Notes: a model not told the origin generated them from the letters alone. A stretch of 64,000 nt of DNA from Tridacna crocea (GCA_943736015.1 OX031069.1:22945235-23009234); one strand, 5' to 3'; shown: positions 22,201-32,900, counted from the first letter of the stretch. A program made the numbers and translations.

Positions 22201-25200
22201 TTCTGAATCACCTTCATTTTTCTGTCTTCAAATACCTTCAATCTGGACAATTCTAAAATTTTGTCATCTTCGTAAGAGTTTACTACACCCTTATTAGAAA
22301 TTGCCATCAGAAAACTTGATTCAAACATTAGTTAATATGGATAAAACAACACCTTTATCCTTTTACCACACAGTCCTGATTTTTAACGAACCTGTGAAAG
22401 AAACCTTTTGAAAACATTGTGGGAAAAGGAGAAAATGCTGGTTACCAGCATTTTCTCCTTTTCCCACAATGTTTTCTTCCCTTCATGAAACATATTTTAA
22501 TTTTTTAGTCACTTTTATTTTTGTCGTCTGCAAATGCTCTCAATTTGGACCAGTCTAAAATTTTGTCATTTGGTAAAGAGTTTAAAGCCCTAAAGCAAAT
22601 TTCACTGCTTTTCTTGGTAACATTTAACCCATTACCAAATGACAATATTTTAGACTGGTCAAAATTGAAAGCATTTGCAGACGACAAAATTAATGTGACT
22701 GAAAAACTGAAATTTGGTTTGGGAAGGGTAGAAAACATTCTGGGAAAAAGGAGAAAATGCTGGTTACCAGCATTTTCTCCTTTTCCCACAATGTTTTCTA
22801 AAGGCTTCTTTCTCAGGGGCATCAAAAGTAGGGATTGTGTGGTAATGGGTTAATATCATAAAAAATTACTTAGAAGAATCAATACTTGAAGGATTCAAAA
22901 CCATCATTTTCCACAAAGAAAAGATGTTGATTGAATATTAAGTTATCCAAATTTCAACATTATTTCAGTCATATCATGGTCACAGCTCTCTGACTCATAT
23001 TCATGTAGGTCCTGAGTTTCACAAGCTAGGTAGGTTTCACTAGGCAAAGGTTCTGGAGTGTCTTGCGCAACGACACTCCCATTAACTCTTTACCACACAA
23101 GAAAATTATAGATCGGATCCAAAGTGAAGGAATTTGCAGACAACAAAATAAATGTGATTAAAATATTGAAATTTGGTCCTGGAAGGGTCAAAAACATTCT
23201 GGGAAAAGGAGAAAATGCTAGTTACCAGCATTTCCTCATTTTCCTTCAATGTTTTCAAAAAGCTTCAATTTCAGGGTCGTTAAAAGTCAGGATTGTGTGG
23301 TAAAGAGTTTTAACTCTTTACCAAACCACAAAATTGTAGACCAGTCAAAATTGAAAGCAATTGCAAAAGACAACATAAGATTCAAGTCAGCAAATGCTGA
23401 CGTGAATGCATTTAAATTTAATGCTTTCCGACTTCCAATTGGGTTTTTGCTCATTATTTCAATGCTGCATAATAATGAATAAATATACACAAAAGATTAA
23501 GTAAGCAATACATTACCCCATTGACACCAGGCTGTTACGGGCTAATTCAATGTCCATGATCTTGGGATTCAGGTCTGAAAAAGCATCACTGTTGCCGCCC
23601 ATTGGATTTTTACTCATCATTTCAACACTGCCAATAATAAGAAATTCCTCAATTAACCCTTTACTCCACAGTAGCAACTTTTAACAACCCTGAGGAAGAA
23701 GCCTTTCGAAAACATTGAGTTTTCAACCCTATCAAAGAAAAATTGCATCAGTTGAGCCACTATGAAATTGTCGTCAGCAAATGCTTTCAATTTGGCTAGA
23801 TCTTAAATTTTGCTATGTGGTAAAGGGATAAACTCATTATTGGACAACAAATTTAGTTGTTTTTCAAATGGTAGGCATTTGCATATACATGTAACAACTA
23901 AACTCTTTACCACACGACGACATTTTAGACTGGTTCAAAATGAAAGCATTTGCAGACGACAATATAAAGGTGACTGAAAAATTGCAATTGGTTCTGGGAA
24001 GGGTAGAAAACACTGTGGGAAAAGGAGAAAATGCTGGTTACCAGCATTTTCTCCTTTTCCTACAGTGTTTTCAAAAGGCTTCCTTTTCAGGGGCGTCAAA
24101 AGTAGGGATTGTGTGGTAATGGGTTTACCAAGATGTAGTAAATTGTCCTTAAAGGGGTAGAAACATTGTAAGAAAAGAAGAAAATGCTGATTACCAGCAT
24201 TTTCTTCTTTCCAACAATGTTTTCAAATGCCTCCTTCCTCAAGATAATTAAAGTTTGAGATTAGTTTTTCATAAAAAGACAACATTGCAGGCAGGTCGAA
24301 GTTGAAATTTGAAAGTATTTGCACACTACCAATTAAGACCGGCTCAAACCATGGAAAATGTTTTTGTCTTTGAAAAGGTAGAAATCACGCTGGAAATTGA
24401 GGAAAATGCTGGTGACCAAAGTTAACTCTTTATCAAAGAACAAATTTTTGGGCTGGACCAAATTCAAAGCATTTGCAGACAACAATTTAAATCTTGTTTA
24501 ATATAATGCTTTCTGAACTTGATGGATGGAAAATATTTTGGGAAAAGGAGAATATGCTTGTTACCAGCATTTTTTCCTTATCCATGGGCTTTGTTCTCAT
24601 GGTCACTTAAACTTGGGATTCTGTAGTACAGATTTAACCTTGTCTCAGATAAGCTCTGGTTCTTATGGCTCTGATGTTGAGGAAGTTTAAAACAATTTTA
24701 GAAAAAGAAGAAAATGCTAATAATTAACATTTTTTTCCATTTTGCACAGTGTTTTCTTCCTTTATAGATAAAGATATTGCCTTTTTAGCCAATCTAAATT
24801 TTTCATCTGCAAATTCTTTCATTTTCAGCTGACCAAAATTACCTCATTAGGTAAAGAGTTAAGAGAGACTCACCCTCCTGCAATGGCAACATCATAGGAT
24901 CTGTTCTTGATCCCACCAGCAATATTCATAAAGGCCTGGAGCCCCGACCCACATTGTCTGTTTACTGCTGAAACTGGAACCGTCTCTGGCATTCCACTGT
25001 AAACAAACATCACTCCTTGTATTTGTTTGTTTATCTGTATAAGCTGTTTTCAATGGTACTTCATTTATACAAACACTTCAGTGCATCTCTTTATCCATAC
25101 CTTAAGGACTTTACCAAAGGTCCCTGTATTCTCATCCTCGGGGTCTCCCTATTTGCTACGCTACATCGACCCCTGGGACAACTGACTAATAAAACTTTGA

Positions 25201-28200
25201 ATCAGCCTCCGAAAATAGATACGAAACGTCATAGCGTACAGTCTACTCGCCCATCACAAAATGATGATGGAACCAACGAAAAGCCAGCATTCGGCCAGCG
25301 GTTAACCGAGGGAAATTCAATTAATTGTCCCAGGGGTCGATGTAGCGTAGCAAATAGGGAGACCCCGGGGTATACGAGGATGCTGTATTCTAACCCTTTA
25401 CCAAACAACAAAATTTTAGACTGGTCCAAATTGAAAGCACTCGCAGACGACAAAATAAATGTAGCTCAAAAATTTATTTCATTTTTTCTAGCAGGGTAGA
25501 AAAGACTGTGGGAAAGGAAGAAAATGCTGGTTACCAGCATTTTCTCCTTTTCCCACAATGTTTTCAAAAGATTCTCCTGAGGGTCGTTAAAAGTCAGGAT
25601 TGTGTAATAATGTGTTGACAGCCTGGTGTGGGGGGGGGGGGGAGAGTATGGAAGGCTTTGGAAAACATCCGAAAAGGAGAAAATGCTGATGACCATCAAT
25701 CTTTGCTCAAGTATGCTCAAATACGCTCAAGCATGCATTTTCACACAACAATTTTACGTGTAAATGAAACTAAAAACAGGAAATTCTTCCTACACGGGCA
25801 AAAGAATGTGGTAGAATAAAAGTTTTGCAAAGCAGCGCATATATTCCAAAAGGGACTTGTCAGTGAAATGGGTTAGAACACCTGCAGAGATCCAAATTTT
25901 AAGAGTCAAATGCACGACTACACTACACATTGTGGTAAGTTTCAAATTATTCCAATGGAAACTGTAGAAGGAGTTGCACAAACAAGAAATTGCTAAAAGA
26001 TGAACGAACAGACAGAGATGGACAGACAGCCAAGGCCATAGAATAATATGACCCTTCAAGAATATGAAAAGTTAAAAATGCTGGTTACCAGTCTTGAGGG
26101 TTGTTAGGTAGAGACTGTGTCAAAAAAGCTGAACCCTTAGGCTGCTAAGAGCGACTTACTGATCTTTTGTGGATATTGCAGATTAAAATCAGACTGCACA
26201 GAATATGTAGTCCATTCTTTAATCTACACTCTCCGATACGGGACATAACTGTCCCCCTAAAAGTGCCTTTGAAAAAGCAAAATGATAATTTGCCTTATTT
26301 AGCAGGTTAATTCCTGGTTGGCAAAAATGCTTTCAATTTGGACAAGTCTTACACTGCCATTTGGTACAGAGATTCAGAACTGCTGGAGTCTGGTCTACAG
26401 GAAGATGTCATCATGATCTAGGGATCAATGCAAGACTAGAAACAAAAAGCACTTCAGATGAATTTCCTTTGGAAAGACTTCAAAGTCTTCTAGAAGAAAT
26501 GTGTTAATATGGCTTGCAACACACCAAAAGGGCCATTCTGGCATTTGTATAAAGTGCCATCTTGGATCAGCCTGCTCAATCTACGTAGGCTAATCTGGAA
26601 TGGCACTTTACAACTACATTAGATTTTGGACTACAGTAGACTTTCCCAGAATGAAAATTACATAAATCGGAAAGTGTCATTTTGAATTAGCTCACCCAGA
26701 CTACAAAGGCTGGTCTGAGACAAGAGTTAGACTGTATATGAAGGTCCAAACGTCCCATTTCACATGTTGCAGGCCATACTTAATCCGATCTATCGATGAC
26801 ACTGACAAGCATAAGCAGGACAGGGTCAAACACAACAAATATCCTAGCAATTAAAATCTAAAACTTTCAATCAAGGTTAGCATGTTTTGAATCAACTTGA
26901 AATATTGTTTTGGGGAAAAGTTTAAATCTGATTCAGGTATGGTACCTTCTTGAATCATCTCACAGAAACAACTCTAATTTGCACCAATAGCAAAGATCTG
27001 AGTAAAGAATTTTCAGCCTCTTTTATTAGGATCTCAGTCATTTTTTGATAGCTGGCTAACTGCAGGTTTTACCTGAAAAACTGAGCAACTCTTGCAGTAA
27101 AGGCATCTCTTGCATCATTCACGTTACCGATACATACATCACCAATTTCATCTGGTCTGACATTATTTCTTTTAAATAATCCTTCAAAAGCAATTGCTAA
27201 CAAATCGTCACCATGTGTTTCCTGAAAAAAGGGTAAAAGTATTGTGCACATGATTAAATTAAATTTCAAAAGAGTAGCTTTTAACCTTAACCTTTTGCCT
27301 TGTGTGAACGTGTACTGATTTTTTTGTCTGCAGCTAAAACTTGCTTCCTTCTTTAAAATGAAGTTGTACCTTACATTGTAAATTCTACATGGCTTGCAAC
27401 ACTTTGATTTTAGCATAAAGCGTCATCTTGGATAAGCCTGTACGCACAGGATGATCCGAGAAGGCACTGTTCCAGTACATCAGATTTCGATCCAACAGCA
27501 GACTTGCACAAAACCCTTTTCAAAACAATCTTGAGTTTTAACTCTTTACAACACAAACAAACTAAAGACTAGTCCAATAGAAAGCAACTGCAGACAAAAG
27601 TTTAAATGTAGCTTACATGATGAAGTTGTCTATAATAGGGTAGAAAACATTGTGGAAAAAGGAGAAAATGCTGGTTACCAGCATTTTCTCCTTTTCCTAC
27701 ATAGTTTTCAAAAGGTTTCTTCCTCAGACTTATCAAAACTTTAAATTGTGTGGTATAGGGTTAAAAGACCGTAATTAAAAGCGAATGCTTTTGAGATAAT
27801 TGTTTCAAAAGGAAAAGATGATGGTTATCCCGACTTATAACGTCCCTGAATAATATTTTTAAAAAAAATTAGAAAGATGTAGATAAAAGGAAAAAAATGC
27901 TGTTAATCAACATTTATTCCTTTCACCACAATGTTCACTGCCTTATCAACGACAGAAATCGTCCTTTGGGACATTGTATTTGTTATCTACAAATGATTTC
28001 AATTTCGTCCAAAATTTCATGATAAAGAGTACCTTCAGTCTGAAGGTGTCTTCTCCGATGCTAATTTTGTAACTGTTCTTCGCATACACCTTCAGGCCAA
28101 CCTTCATTAAATACGTCTGGGTTTTACCCGCATCTTTTTGAACGGTTCTATACATCATAATTTCCAATGACAGCTTATAAAATGGGCATGGATCGTTAGA

Positions 28201-29126
28201 TAAATGATAAATCTTTACCATCACACAAACTGTACTACGAAATACCAATTAAATCAATAGAAATTTACCTTTTTTCCCAATGTAAATAAATCCAGTGTAA
28301 TTTGTAAAACAACTAACACAGCGACTTCCGTTGAACAGGCATGCACACTCAACGGAATCTGGATTTTCGAACAGTCTGGTTCTCTAACCCAAACAAAGAT
28401 TTTCACTCACGGTTCCTCTGTCATAAGTGAAATTCGCAACTAAACCGTCCTGTAGCCTGTCAGAGATACTGCGATTTTTGCCGAGATATGCGCATTGATG
28501 ATATCACCATGTTTTGATTTCTGGTGACGTAGGTCAGCGGTTATTTACGTTGAAAAGTACAGATTTGCACAAAGGTAAGATTTGGATATTAACAAACATC
28601 AGTCTTTTTGTAAAGATTAATCATTTATCTATCGATCCATGCCCATTTTATTAGTTGTCATTGGAAATTCTGTCGCATAGACCTGTTCCAAAAGATGCGG
28701 GTAAAAATCTTATTTGTTCCCGATACTTTTAATGAACGTTGGTCTGAATGTGAATGCGAAGACCAGTCACAAAAATAGCATCGGGCAGACACCTTCAGAC
28801 TGAAGGTAGATAAAGAGCTAATATAAATTTCTTGCTTTAAAACATTTTGGCATGGAATAATGATGTAATTCACAAATCTATAGGGTATGCATAACAAACT
28901 TTTCTCTTATAAAGAACTGAATTGGTGGCATTTGACAGGTTTTTACCACAAATGATCCACGTTTAGATTTCCCGATTGGTGTTCTGACAGCATCTATAAC
29001 AACAATATCTTCTGGACTAAAAGCAAACACCGGGGGCCCGGACCTCGTCGCTGCTGTTTTCGAAACTGTCGGATCAAATTTCCGGGATACTGCTAGGTGG
29101 TTGGCCAACACGTTAAGTCGATCCAT
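13268..29126 (-). CDS. ACAA1: Peroxisomal 3-ketoacyl-CoA thiolase, 10 exons, 429 aa
   Basis: Catalyses the last step of peroxisomal beta-oxidation, cleaving 3-ketoacyl-CoA to acetyl-CoA and a shortened acyl-CoA. Exons (5' to 3'): 29126-28947, 27221-27073, 24996-24874, 23627-23517, 21554-21474, 21049-20953, 19386-19293, 16205-16026, 15206-15005, 13340-13268. All have GT-AG sites and the phases close to 1290 bases. The N-terminus MDRLNVLANHL fits the PTS2 consensus (RL-x5-HL). Active-site motifs are complete: VNRQCGSGLQA (nucleophile Cys125), INEAFA (Asn351), GHPLG (His383) and SMCMGTGMG (Cys414). Length and colinearity match human ACAA1 (424 aa). The introns are packed with MITEs. A decayed copy of exon 4 lies at 23370-23464. 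Confidence 0.95.
13407..13638 (-). repeat. TTAA hairpin MITE
   Basis: Intronic, TTAACTCTTTACCACATGAG to AAAAAGGGTTAA. The stem carries the paired variant AACTTTGGG / CCCACAAAGTT. Confidence 0.8.
13775..13968 (-). repeat. TTAA hairpin MITE with enlarged loop
   Basis: The loop has grown to GCTGGTCACATGCTGGTGACC, so the core is a duplicated GCTGGT(C/G)AC. The right end is truncated. Confidence 0.6.
14157..14290 (-). mobile_element. SINE tail, reversed
   Basis: TTTCAGTTATATCACAGC is the reverse complement of the SINE 3' end, followed by reversed body sequence. The ORFs seen here are SINE sequence, not genes. Confidence 0.5.
14723..14863. repeat. 141-bp near-perfect palindrome
   Basis: Arms from TTTTTTGGTGAAAGATTG to CACTCATGAAAATATTACCG fold back around GTGGCAGAGCCAC. 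Only a few mismatches occur over ~65 bp. One arm of the same element recurs at 41960-42029. It is intronic in the thiolase gene and has no coding capacity. Confidence 0.85.
15390..15792. repeat. Dispersed repeat shared with 46700-46925
   Basis: About 200 bp (AGTAAATCTCTAATTTCT, GTTTTATGAATGAAAATTA, GGCTTTGGGAGTATAA, GAAGGGCCACC) is highly similar to 46700-46925. The family is not recognised. Confidence 0.65.
16257..16505 (-). repeat. TTAA hairpin MITE with poly-G insertion
   Basis: It lies 51 bp from the thiolase exon 8 acceptor. A GGGGAGGGGGGGGGGGG tract replaces the usual GGAAGGGTA before the stem. Ends are TTAACTCGTTACC and GTAAAGAGTTAA. Confidence 0.8.
16533..16821. repeat. Two partial TTAA hairpin MITEs
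   Basis: 16533-16660 is a + fragment lacking the left stem arm. 16664-16821 is a - copy (TTAACCCTTTACAGC to GTAAAGGGTTAA) that has lost the left arm and keeps only the right half of the hairpin. Confidence 0.6.
17090..17317 (-). repeat. TTAA hairpin MITE
   Basis: Complete, TTAACTAGCC to GTATATGGTTAA. The stem is slightly mismatched (GAAGAAAATACTGG). The final TTAA is shared with the next copy. Confidence 0.75.
17314..17556 (-). repeat. TTAA hairpin MITE, older copy
   Basis: Same orientation as its left neighbour and sharing its TTAA. The stem is weak and interrupted (CCTAACAATTATACCGG). Confidence 0.6.
17596..17815 (+). repeat. TTAA hairpin MITE
   Basis: CCACACAATCCTGACTTTTA to TTGGTAATGAGTAAA. 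The distal stem is eroded (CTCCCTTTTGCATACTG). Confidence 0.65.
18340..18430. repeat. Divergent hairpin fragment
   Basis: The inverted pair ATTGTGACAAAATGGAG / CCTTTTGTCACAATG resembles the MITE stem with a GACAAA substitution on both arms. The flanking ends are absent. Confidence 0.4.
19007..19230 (-). repeat. TTAA hairpin MITE
   Basis: Intact palindrome with eroded outer ends (ATCTCTTTACC on the left, GATGAAGTT on the right). It lies 63 bp downstream of the thiolase exon 7 donor. Confidence 0.7.
20069..20297 (-). repeat. TTAA hairpin MITE
   Basis: TTAACTCTTTACTAAG to GGGAAAGGTTTAA, with an intact stem apart from AAAGAAG and AACG. Confidence 0.8.
20506..20764 (-). repeat. TTAA hairpin MITE with duplicated left arm
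   Basis: The left arm is present twice (GGAGAAAATGCTGGTTTCC, then GAAGAAAATGCTGGTTACC), giving 259 bp instead of ~225. Confidence 0.8.
21083..21293 (-). repeat. TTAA hairpin MITE
   Basis: It abuts thiolase exon 6 (35 bp away). The stem carries the partly paired variant AACACAATGCTG / CAGCATTGTCTCC. The right end is GGCAAAGGGTTAA. Confidence 0.65.
21644..22095 (-). repeat. TTAA hairpin MITE interrupted by another copy
   Basis: The left part (21644-21737) stops at AAATTTGT, and the right part (21967-22095) resumes GGAAGGAAGAAAACATTGTA with its own full hairpin. The inner copy at 21742-21962 is flanked by TTAA on both sides. Confidence 0.85.
21742..21962 (-). mobile_element. Nested TTAA hairpin MITE with target duplication
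   Basis: A 221-bp element, CTCATTACC to GGTAAAGGG, lies between TTAA (21738-21741) and TTAA (21963-21966), inside an older copy. This fixes both the element boundaries and the TTAA target site, the hallmark of the piggyBac superfamily. Confidence 0.85.
22095..22585 (+). repeat. Two TTAA hairpin MITEs in series
   Basis: 22095-22282 is degenerate. 22355-22585 is complete with a perfect palindrome and ends GGTAAAGAGTTTAA. Confidence 0.7.
22624..22853 (-). repeat. TTAA hairpin MITE
   Basis: TTAACCCATTACCAAATGAC to GGTAATGGGTTAA. The stem differs from perfect only by CATTCTGGG and one inserted A. Confidence 0.85.
23092..23312 (-). repeat. TTAA hairpin MITE
   Basis: TTAACTCTTTACCACACAAG to GTAAAGAGTTTTAA. 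It is followed at once by another left end (23309-23370) that runs into the exon-4 duplicate. Confidence 0.75.
23370..23464 (-). pseudogene. Partial duplicate of thiolase exon 4
   Basis: On - it reads acceptor CAG, then codons for IEIMSKNPIG, against VEMMSKNPMG in the real exon 4, 53 bp upstream in the gene. Several changes are synonymous (AGT/AGC, AAT/AAC). An AFADLN stretch (AFSDLN in the real exon) follows after an insertion, then the sequence fades into a MITE end at about 23370. It has no usable donor. It is a decayed tandem exon duplicate, or less likely a former alternative exon. Confidence 0.7.
23653..23832 (+). repeat. TTAA hairpin MITE lacking the hairpin
   Basis: Both ends are present (TTAACCCTTTACTCCACA, GTGGTAAAGGGATAA), but AACATTGA joins directly to GTTTTCAACCC. 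The whole central palindrome is deleted. Confidence 0.75.
23908..24127 (-). repeat. TTAA hairpin MITE
   Basis: The stem has the paired variant AACACTGTGGG / CCTACAGTGTT. The right end is GGTAATGGGTTTA. A degraded copy follows at about 24145-24270. Confidence 0.75.
24422..24862. repeat. Two degenerate TTAA hairpin MITEs, opposite orientation
   Basis: 24422-24636 is -, 24634-24862 is +, and they share TTTAA. The second ends GGTAAAGAGTTAA only 11 bp from the thiolase exon 3 donor. Confidence 0.6.
25133..25382. mobile_element. Mutator-like MITE with 9-bp target duplication
   Basis: ~48-bp terminal inverted repeats beginning CATCCTCGG and including TAGCGTAGCAAATAGGGAG, with CTGTATTCT repeated exactly on both sides (25124-25132 and 25383-25391). 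9-bp duplications with long inverted ends are typical of Mutator-like elements. It lies in thiolase intron 2. The ORFs across it are spurious. Confidence 0.85.
25390..25619 (-). repeat. TTAA hairpin MITE
   Basis: CTAACCCTTTACCAAACAAC to ATAATGTGTTGA. Its left border abuts the Mutator-like element, whose target duplication includes the first bases of this copy. Confidence 0.75.
26100..27070. other. Thiolase intron 2, low-copy repeat remnants
   Basis: No exon is seen. It contains a TCAGACTGCACAGAATATG fragment (about 26165-26240), a MITE end (26325-26365), and a degraded palindrome (26548-26612) whose ends, AAAGTGCCATC and GGCACTTTAC, match the 52611 element. Confidence 0.45.
27538..27774 (-). 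repeat. TTAA hairpin MITE
   Basis: TTAACTCTTTACAACACAAA to GGTATAGGGTTAA, in thiolase intron 1, with an intact palindrome core. Confidence 0.75.
28030..28808. mobile_element. Mutator-like element with ~190-bp inverted ends and 9-bp target duplication
   Basis: The terminal inverted repeats begin TACCTTCAGTCTGAAGGTGT and continue with interruptions for about 190 bp (28030-28220 against 28620-28808), including AATGGGCATGGATCG in both. GATAAAGAG flanks it exactly on both sides (28021-28029 and 28809-28817). It sits inside a degenerate TTAA hairpin MITE (about 27825-28825) in thiolase intron 1. No transposase is seen. Confidence 0.85.
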
Positions 29127-29990
29127 CTTCTGAAGAAAATATGCAGAAATAGGATTAGAGTTGTATTTTGCTGTCCCTTAATTTCGAATATTCTATATCC
29201 AAAAAATAAAACATCTAATTTTCTTCAAGTGACACTCTCTACTCAGGCCGATAAACGATGTCAAATACTAGAACGATAGAAGGTTCAATATTTCATGAAC
29301 CGGATGTTTACTACTTTGCAAGCTGGTTCCCCTATTAATTTCACAAACGGCCGACTCTCTTAAAATAAACAAAAAGGACATTTTATTGAAGAAATTAATT
29401 AAGTGTAGCGCATAGGGCTTAATTAGATGTAGGCCACAAACCTTAAATTTATCAACTGACAACTTAGAGACTACTTGTTTATTTTCAACACATATCTGTA
29501 CAAAGAGCTTTGGATCAACCTTAAACAAAACCAACGTCACGTGACTGACGTCATCAATGACGTTATCATGATGGAGTAGCGTAAGTCGTATCGTTTTGTA
29601 GTCTTTTTGGAGCAAAATTACCTTCATAAATAATTAAAACAAGCTACATATGATTAATGCTATCTTAGTAGTTTCAGGGCTTTTGATTGTCAGTTTTTTA
29701 ATCAATACATAACCGTCAGCAATGTAAATCAGGTAGCAAATGTGAGACAATGCACCAAGTTGAATATGTGCGGCTGTTGATCAGCAAAATATTTTCTCCT
29801 GTTATTTTCATCTTAACCAAGACAGAGACCGAATGAAATATCGAAGCAACTTCTGGAATATTGGTGATTTTTGGGACTTCAATTACTTCTTTTAATTGCT
29901 TTTATTTAATAATTAATTCGCTCTCAATTTACAGCCATTGGAAAGGAGATGACAAATGAAGGGATGGAATAAGCCCAATGCAGATCTACA
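29127..29990. promoter_or_regulatory. Head-to-head intergenic region, candidate bidirectional promoter
   Basis: This 864-bp gap separates the start codons of the thiolase (-) and the receptor-like gene (+). It is free of recognisable hairpin MITEs, unlike its surroundings. It holds CACGTG (29538-29543), a full CRE TGACGTCA (29546-29553) and a half site TGACGT (29558-29563) within 26 bp. These sites are seen; promoter activity in both directions is inferred. Confidence 0.5.
29949..29972 (+). other. Short upstream ORF
   Basis: ATG to TAA, seven codons, 18 bp ahead of the chosen start of the receptor-like gene. A second out-of-frame ATG lies at 29979. Translation control is possible only if the mRNA begins upstream of it. 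Confidence 0.35.
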
Positions 29991-32900
29991 ATGAGAACTT
30001 TTTTCAATTCATTGGTGTTCCTTACATTTACTGTGTGGAAGACTGATGCCAAAGAGGCATGTCCTCCAACCTGCAATCCACCTCCAGATATCACAGGGTG
30101 CACAGCATATATTTCTTCAGATAGCTGTGCAGGATTAAAACGGTAAAAATTGTTTATGAAGGTGTTTTACATTTAGAATTTTTGTTATGTAGGAACTATA
30201 GTTATAGTAATACAAAATAAAGCTGTTTCATGGAAACAATTGCAATAACCTTAATAATTTTACCACATCATCAGGATTCTTATTCTAATGCTGCTTTCAT
30301 AAATGAAATGAAACTCTTAACCCATTACCACACAATCCCTAATTTTGATGATGCTGAGAAAGAAGGCTTTAGAAAACATTGTGGGAAAAGGAGAAAATGC
30401 TGGTTACCAGCAATTTCTCCTTTTCCCACAATGCTTTCTACTCTTCACGAAACACATTTCAAATTTTTAGTCACTTTTATTTTGTCGTCTGCAAATGCTT
30501 CAGATTTGGACAAGCCTAAAATATTGTCGTTTGGTAAAGAGTTAAACCAAAGTAAAAACCAGATCGAATTATGCTATTTCACACAATTTTTTTTGAGAAA
30601 ATATGTCTTTTTATCTGTGCTGAACGTGCAGTCTGATCACAGATCTATACTGTCTGATAAAGGTCAGGAGTCCTGCTTAGCAGCCTAAGGATTAATGACC
30701 CTGAAAAAGGTGTTTGAAAACAAGGTGGGAAAAATAGAAAATACCAGTAACTCGCGTTTTCTCGTTTTCCCAAGATGTTTTTTCACTTTTTGATGGGAGA
30801 AATCTAAAATTTTTAGTTACAGTTAGCTTTTCATCTGCAGATGCTTTCAATTTTCAAGAATTCATAAAAGGTTGTAAAAAGTTGATGATATTTATGTTGC
30901 AATGATTCTTTTTTTTTCATAATTTGAACTGAAAAATGTGTACTAAAGAAACCTGATTCTTGTATTTGAAGTTGTGATAATGGGTTACATGTAGTTAAGA
31001 CACCATGGAAAAAATGCTGTGATTTACAACAAGAAAAAAAATAAGAAAAATTTATCAATTGCTAAAGATATTCACTTTTTCATCTCTCACAGGGACATGA
31101 AGACTTCTTTAGCAGAATGTGGCTGTCTGTGGAAAAACTACATCCAAAGCCTTGTGGAGCCAGACAGAAACATTATTTTTACAAACTACGGCATTCAGTG
31201 TTATGTTTGGGCAATGACAGTATGTGGTTAGTAAAAGCTATTTTATGTCTATGAATGGGAATTTAATCCAAGGCTGCTAAGCGTGAATCAATTGCCTTTT
31301 GCAGACAATGTAGATCAAGATCAGACTGCACAGAATGTGCAGTCTGATCTTTGATCTACATTGTTTAATAAGGAGATATCTTTCCCTGAGAAATACCTTT
31401 GAAACGGCAGAATTTGGGGTCTTACTGTCAGCTTGAAAGTTGCATGTTACTTATTAATAGCAGGATAAGGATAAATGCACATCTATACGTCTTAAACCTT
31501 TACTCCATAGATACTCATTTCTACGCATTGCTTGTAGGAGCCTTTGGAAAACATTGTGGCAAAAGGTGAAATTGCTCGTGACGAGCAATTTCACCATTTG
31601 TCACAATTGTTTTCTATGCTATCAAAAGGTGTCATAAACGCATTAGAAAGGGCTTCACCCTTGCTGTTATTTAGGGTCAATTAGAGATACTTATTTGCAT
31701 AGCACAAGCTATGAGTAAAAGAAGGTAAGAAAGTGTCATCTCTTCAAATGAGCAATTCTACAGTTTTGGGCATCGCAGAGGCTTGAATTTGATTGTATTT
31801 GCGTTTATTTTTTGTCGCCCCATGTGGGCGACAACCCCTGAAGGCTGTTAGTATTGTTACGGGTGATAGTGCAGATACAAGAGGAAACCCATCTTAAGTT
31901 AGGCCTGGGTCTTTTATGTGCTCGGTATATAGCACCGTCACATGAGACTTTGGAAAACACTGTGGGAAAAGCAGAAATTGCTCGTTACAAGCAATTTCTC
32001 CTTTTCCCATAGTGTTTTCAAAAGACTTTTACTGCAGACACGTAAAATTCAGGGCTTGTTTGGGAAAGGATTAAAGTATGATAACATTTCATGTTGGCTG
32101 AATATATTTGCATACTATGGGTCAGCTAAGGGGAGGCAATAGCTTGGGGTGGAAGTGGGGGGTCACAACAATATAATGCTAAGAGATTTTTACCCTTTAC
32201 AAGTAAAAAGAGCGCAGGGTCATAATCTTACAACTAGCCCTTGGGATGATTGAGGTATCTCAGCAATTTATGTCGCATGTCTATAAAATTCATCTCGTAC
32301 TCATCACCGGAAGTAAAGCAATCAATTTTATACTTTGGACTTGTATTCTTAGTCATACTGTAAAAAGTCAGAAAGAAACACAAACTCTGATTGTCTATTA
32401 ACCCTTTACCAAATAATCCCTGGTTTTTACGACCCTGAGATAGAAACCTTCTGAAAACATTGTGGGAAAAGGAGAAAATGCTGGTAACCAGCATTTTCTC
32501 CTTTTCCCACAATGTTTTCTACCACAGGAATTTGACATTCTATAACCAAAATAAAAATGATAAAATATAAAAAAAAAAACCTCCCTATATAATATAAACA
32601 CTGTGTTTATATTATATTGGGGAGATTTTTTTTTCATAGTTTATCATTTATTATAGTTATAGAATGTCAAATTTCTGTGTTTCTACCCTGCTGTTATCAT
32701 ATTTCAATTTTTGAGTTACGTTTATTTTGTCGTCTGCAAGTGCTTTCAATCTGGACCAGTCTAAAATCTTGTCGTTGAGAAAAGCGTTAAAACATTTTGT
32801 TAAGATATAGTCTGAACTGAGTTACTTCTAGAAAGTTTTTCAAATGACTAGTAAATATGGCCAGTGGTCAGTAGCATCCTTATAAAGACATTGATTTGGA

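Noticed and set aside
25017-25499. 160-aa + frame
   Set aside because: It runs through the Mutator-like element at 25133-25382 and a MITE.
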